From Bdellovibrio bacteriovorus (lineage in GTDB: Bacteria; Bdellovibrionota; Bdellovibrionia; Bdellovibrionales; Bdellovibrionaceae), in assembly GCF_001592745.1 (NCBI RefSeq), contig NZ_LUKD01000008.1, forward strand, positions 62,001 to 126,000: a stretch of 64,000 nucleotides of DNA, in the 5' to 3' direction. A program made the position numbers and the translations under genes. Each line of letters begins with the position of its first letter. Position 1 is the stretch's first letter. A model generated the notes under the pieces. The model was not told the origin of the DNA and made no database searches. It saw nothing but the letters and a program-made list of their open reading frames with translations. Of this stretch, positions 61,015 through 64,000 are shown in pieces.

Positions 61015-61479
61015 ATGAAAAAAACTCTGATCGTCCTTCTGTTTTTAAGTTTCCAATTCCTTACGGCCTGCACCTCAGATGAAAAAGTGCTTAAAACAAA
61101 GGCACTAGAGCTCGCTGAAAAGAAATTTTCTGAGCAAATTAAGCAAGAGGCCGACGACAGCCTTTCTCAATCCCAATGGCTGCATCAAGCCTATACACAG
61201 TTCATTCAAGACAATTCCAAGGTTTCTGTGGAAGAGGTGAAGATGCAAAGTGAGACCCTGGCCACGGTGTCGGTGGTGGTCGAGACTTATCCCCTGAAGT
61301 TTCGTCGCACACTTTTAGGAATTGCCTCTCGGGTGGATGCCAGCAAAAGCCGTCGCTTTAATTTTAGCGAGGCCCGCGGATTGATTGTTCAACAAGGCAT
61401 GGATAAGGGCGAAGTGGAATCTCAACCCTTAGGCGTTTTCAAGTTTCACAAATCAGATAAAAACTGGATTTTGGATTAG
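61015..61479 (+). CDS. Small lipoprotein of unknown function
   Basis: 154 residues. Lipobox LTAC puts a lipidated Cys near 19. The mature part starts with a helix (LKTKALELAEKKFSEQIKQEADD) and then strands, with a KFRRTLLGIASRVDASKSRRFNF segment. No family recognised. No ribosome site is seen, but a TAGACT box lies 7 bp from the ATG, compatible with a leaderless message. Its stop overlaps that of the convergent barrel gene by 4 bp (TTAG). Confidence 0.7.
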   Translation: MKKTLIVLLFLSFQFLTACTSDEKVLKTKALELAEKKFSEQIKQEADDSLSQSQWLHQAYTQFIQDNSKVSVEEVKMQSETLATVSVVVETYPLKFRRTLLGIASRVDASKSRRFNFSEARGLIVQQGMDKGEVESQPLGVFKFHKSDKNWILD

Positions 61480-62243
61480 AACATCCACCCCAGCTGAATT
61501 TTCGCGAGCGTAAAGCGGGGAAAGTAAGAGGCGATATCCAATGTGGTATTGACCTCGTCCTTGTACTCGTTGTTAGTCGCATAGTTGATATAGTCGTCAT
61601 CGCGTTTTGATACGTGGATGGGTTGCGCCCAAGAAAACCAATCCACACCAATCGTAAAGTTCTTTTTGATGGTCCAACGATTGCCAAAAGCGAGATTGAA
61701 TCCCCAGGCTTCGATACCCACAACTTCGGCGTCAGGATAAGAGCCGCTGATGGCGTCGATAAATTCATTTCCCAATTGCGCATTGAAAGAGAAGTAGGTG
61801 ATGCCGTAACTCCAGTGAAAACTGTTGTTGTTACCATAACTGCGACGAATCAGAGAAATACGTCGCTCTGTCATCTTTCCCAAATCATCAACGAAAAAAG
61901 GCAGTGCTAAAGAGCCTTGCATGAACTCGAGCTCCCAGGATTTCTGCGCACCTTGATTGATTCCCGCCGTCACGCCCCATTTGCTTGGAATTAAAAGATC
62001 AAACGGCGCATAGTCGCCGATCACGAAATATTTATTTTCTTGGCGGTTGACTCGAGACTCATCCAGGATTCCCAGTGTCGACGAGGCGATCTTTTCAAGT
62101 TGGCTTCTTTCTGCTTCTTTTTCTTCTTGCGCCGAAGGAGTTACCGATTCTGTTTGTGTTTCTGCAACCGGTTCAGAGACCGGAGTCTGTGCCGGGACGA
62201 TGAGAGGAAATAGAAGAAAAAATATAAAATATAAAATACGCAT
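61476..62243 (-). CDS. Predicted outer-membrane barrel protein
   Basis: 255 residues. Signal peptide (FIFFLLFPLIVPAQT), a Glu/Gln/Thr-rich linker (about 20-50), then about eight amphipathic strands such as NKYFVIGDYAPFD, SFHWSYGITYFSF, FTIGVDWFSWA, ending KIQLGWMF with the Phe of barrel proteins. A near-perfect 18-bp palindrome (62240-62257) covers the start codon, and no ribosome site is seen. No family recognised. Confidence 0.72.
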   Translation of the reverse strand: MRILYFIFFLLFPLIVPAQTPVSEPVAETQTESVTPSAQEEKEAERSQLEKIASSTLGILDESRVNRQENKYFVIGDYAPFDLLIPSKWGVTAGINQGAQKSWELEFMQGSLALPFFVDDLGKMTERRISLIRRSYGNNNSFHWSYGITYFSFNAQLGNEFIDAISGSYPDAEVVGIEAWGFNLAFGNRWTIKKNFTIGVDWFSWAQPIHVSKRDDDYINYATNNEYKDEVNTTLDIASYFPRFTLAKIQLGWMF

Positions 62244-62257
62244 ACGAATTTGTATGC
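62240..62257. promoter_or_regulatory. 18-bp near-perfect palindrome over a start codon
   Basis: GCATAC and GTATGC are separated by GAATTT and overlap the ATG of the barrel gene (start at 62243 on the minus strand). It is a candidate repressor site or a start-hiding stem. Confidence 0.45.
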
Positions 62258-62279
62258 TGCTGATAAATTGAAAGCAAAT

Positions 62280-62312
62280 AAAAAAGGCGCACTCACTGTG
62301 CGCCTTTTTTAA
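62280..62312. terminator. Bidirectional intrinsic terminator
   Basis: AAAAAGGCGCAC, TCACT loop, GTGCGCC and six T. It ends the small gene at 62309-62530; the T-run meets its stop codon. Confidence 0.9.
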
Positions 62313-62530
62313 TGAGAGAAGTTGTCTTTGTCTTCGTTTTTTAAGTTCTCTCCGGGCGGGGAGGATGAGGACTTGCTCTCTTCAGGTGTTGGCACTTTGC
62401 CCTTGCCATCATACTCGTTGATGTATTCTTCAGGTGGTCCTTCCATTGTGTGAAGTTGTTTGGGCCTGTCGATAGGCTTTTGAGGTGTGGTGAAGACCGG
62501 TTGAATATTATTGATATACTTATCAGCCAT
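62309..62530 (-). CDS. Small Pro-rich protein of unknown function
   Basis: 73 residues from the ATG at 62530, which has GAGGAGG five bases upstream; a start at 62551 lacks one. It is hydrophilic and Pro/Ser-rich (VFTTPQKPIDRPKQL, ESKSSSSPPGENLKNEDK), probably disordered, with no signal peptide or membrane helix. A strong ribosome site and a dedicated terminator are good evidence that this is real. No family recognised. Confidence 0.68.
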   Translation of the reverse strand: MADKYINNIQPVFTTPQKPIDRPKQLHTMEGPPEEYINEYDGKGKVPTPEESKSSSSPPGENLKNEDKDNFSH

Positions 62531-62627
62531 GGGAACCTCCTCAAATGACATTTCTTATTCTAACAAAAGCTTCCAGCGAAATCAGAAAAGGTCCTGTTTA
62601 TTATGCAATTGAAACTAAAAATAAGAG

Positions 62628-63512
62628 TTAGGTCTGATTTGATTCCACGGGAATAAAAATACGGAGTGATCGAGGTAGCACGCGGATTTTAAGAGGTGTG
62701 GTTGTGCGCACATCACCATCTACGTCCACGTGCATGGTGCGTTTGGTGCGAAGTTGAATTGTCTGACCTGAAAAACTTGTTACATCATTCTCGTGCTTGA
62801 ACTTCCCGGTGATCAAAGCGGGAATTAAAATAAAGGAATGCCACCATTTTTTTGTTTCGGTGCTAAGACCGTGTAAAGTGGCGTCTTCTAAAGAAGCGTC
62901 TTTGTGAATGACCAGGCCGTTTCCGTAATTTCTTCCGTTGCAAATACTGACTTGCCATGAAAAAGCATTGTGGGTTTTTCCATCGAACTCCAATTGAACC
63001 CAAAAGGGTGTCATTCGTAATAATACTTTGATAGCAGTGAGTATAAATGCAAAAACACCCAACCAGCGCTTGAGGTCTGCTTGCACGACTCGATTGACTT
63101 GAGTACTTAAACCTAATCCAACTACGTTCATAAATGGAATGCCATTCACGATGCCGGTATCAACGACGTGGATCTGTCCGGTTTTTAAAAGTTCCAAAGC
63201 GTCTTTGGTGTTTGTTGGAATATTCAAAGTTCGAGCTAAGTTATTGGCGGTTCCTGAGGGAATTAAAAGCAATGGAAGGTTGTGGCGTATCAGAGCCGGC
63301 AAGGCTTCGCGCACGGAACCATCGCCACCCGAGACAAGCACGATAGGACTTTCTTTTGCGAAGTCATCAATAACTTCTGTCATCGGACGTTTCGGTGTGC
63401 TCTTGTGATCCAACACCTCATAGCCGTTTTCTTTCAGCCACGCCGTAATTTCCTCCTCGACCAAGTGGCCTTGACGAGCCTTGGGGTTGACCAACACGAG
63501 GATCTTTTTCAT
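62628..63512 (-). CDS. Diacylglycerol-kinase-family lipid kinase (YegS-like)
   Basis: 294 residues from the ATG at 63512, the point where the family pattern begins (ILVLVNPKARQGH). The GGDG motif is in VLVSGGDGSVREALPAL (about 62-78), with IPSGTANNLARTLN (about 89-102) as the next catalytic block; the C-terminal half is the beta-sandwich of the DAGK domain. The enzyme phosphorylates diacylglycerol or a related lipid at the membrane. It is divergent from a phosphoesterase gene with 9 bp between the starts, and no ribosome site is seen for either. Confidence 0.9.
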   Translation of the reverse strand: MKKILVLVNPKARQGHLVEEEITAWLKENGYEVLDHKSTPKRPMTEVIDDFAKESPIVLVSGGDGSVREALPALIRHNLPLLLIPSGTANNLARTLNIPTNTKDALELLKTGQIHVVDTGIVNGIPFMNVVGLGLSTQVNRVVQADLKRWLGVFAFILTAIKVLLRMTPFWVQLEFDGKTHNAFSWQVSICNGRNYGNGLVIHKDASLEDATLHGLSTETKKWWHSFILIPALITGKFKHENDVTSFSGQTIQLRTKRTMHVDVDGDVRTTTPLKIRVLPRSLRIFIPVESNQT

Positions 63513-63521
63513 AGTATTTCG

Positions 63522-64000
63522 ATGAAGAGAGTTCTGCATATTTCTGATCTCCACTTCGGGCGCATTCATCCTCCGGCCATTGAGGCGCTTGAAAATTTTT
63601 TGGCGGCTCAACAACAAAAGTTGGATCTGATCGTCATGACGGGGGATTGGACCCAACGGGCTCGCAAAGGCCAATATCAGGCCGCGGCCGAGTTCATCAA
63701 ACGGTCTCCCTTTCCAGTATTAACGATTCCCGGAAATCACGATATTCCTTTGTACAATTTCGTCGCGCGTCTGGTGCAGCCTTTGAGAAACTACAATCGT
63801 TTTATCCGCAGTGTGACGACTGACACTTTTGAAGATCCCGAAATGGTGATCGTGGGATTCCGTACGGCCAGTGTTTTTCGTCCCGTTGAAGGACGCGTTT
63901 TAAAAAAAGATATCGAACGCGCGGAAAAGGTTTTTTCAAATGCGCCCGACTCGGCCCTGCGGGTGATTGCATGCCATCATCCTTTGTTTCAACCTAAAGA
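63522..64000 (+). CDS. Metallophosphoesterase, N-terminal part (cut by window edge)
   Basis: About 159 residues are visible and the frame runs off the window. Calcineurin-type motifs are in order: HISDLHFGRIH (about 5-15), VMTGDWTQRAR (about 38-48), IPGNHDIP (about 68-75) and CHHP near 150. These ligate two metal ions and cleave phosphodiesters or phosphomonoesters, as in Icc/CpdA. The gene is divergent from the lipid kinase with 9 bp between starts. The substrate cannot be told from this half. Confidence 0.9.
   Translation, partial: MKRVLHISDLHFGRIHPPAIEALENFLAAQQQKLDLIVMTGDWTQRARKGQYQAAAEFIKRSPFPVLTIPGNHDIPLYNFVARLVQPLRNYNRFIRSVTTDTFEDPEMVIVGFRTASVFRPVEGRVLKKDIERAEKVFSNAPDSALRVIACHHPLFQPK

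Noticed and set aside
1..64000. CRISPR array, prophage or integrative element
   Set aside because: No regularly spaced direct repeats, integrase, transposase or phage structural genes were seen.

Overview
The window looks like a 64 kb stretch of chromosome from a Bdellovibrio-like predatory bacterium (Bdellovibrionota). This rests on moderate GC, many secreted or lipoprotein hydrolases (trypsin-like and V8-like proteases, a MepA-type murein endopeptidase, a polysaccharide deacetylase, a dienelactone hydrolase), several PilZ/chemotaxis/Gld-type genes, and an EF-G with the HIDSGKTT signature of the spdEFG1 class. I see no rRNA, tRNA, CRISPR array, insertion sequence, prophage or plasmid genes. 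Sixty-four protein genes are supported, dense and on both strands. The genus is an inference from gene content, not from a marker gene.

Layout. 1-8580: end of a 2-oxoacid dehydrogenase E1-beta gene, a methyltransferase, a cytochrome c, a chemoreceptor, a secreted App1-like phosphatase, two lineage-specific secreted proteins, then a minus-strand run pyrE-cutA-CNNM/CBS protein. 8581-14456: a structured leader and dienelactone hydrolase, small secreted proteins, YqjE/ElaB-like membrane proteins, a LysR regulator with a divergent target, a trypsin, a fluoride channel and a pseudoazurin. 14883-23101: fusA, recQ, a sugar-dehydrogenase-like protein, aat, then a translationally coupled deacetylase and protease. 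23117-33666: ABC-F ATPase, a three-gene envelope cluster with a TolC-like protein facing an RND pump, yceI facing a LysR gene, and a PilZ protein. 33748-43371: thiL and a phosphate/polyphosphate region (ppk1, sixA, ppx/gppA, a porin, phoU, phoB, phoR), ending in an RNA m5C methyltransferase. 43368-51282: a small unknown, an RqcH/NFACT-like protein, then a tight GldA-GldF-GldG-DUF4340-GHMP kinase-DUF429 operon. 51404-64000: a highly expressed DUF3015 protein, DUF4105, methyltransferase, CorA, a lipoprotein hydrolase, a MepA-like lipoprotein, a cytosolic App1-like protein, an AgmX/PglI-type protein, secG, envelope proteins, a lipid kinase and a partial metallophosphoesterase.

How parts work together. 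PhoU-PhoB-PhoR sense phosphate, and the adjacent porin, Ppk1, SixA and Ppx suggest that phosphate uptake and polyphosphate storage are organised around them. An 11-bp direct repeat upstream of phoU is a candidate PhoB site. Many secreted hydrolases fit life inside prey.

The most unusual non-coding signal is a set of long palindromic elements. Two (14657-14806 and 59365-59521) share a GC-rich core of about 75 nt on opposite strands, yet each is bracketed by its own 31-34 nt nearly perfect inverted arms that are unrelated between copies. A third (45022-45125) has the same plan with a different core. All three lie at 3' ends of genes. Convergent gene junctions fall into three classes: five share a 4-bp TTAR stop overlap, six have an intrinsic terminator, and two have the shared-core palindromes.
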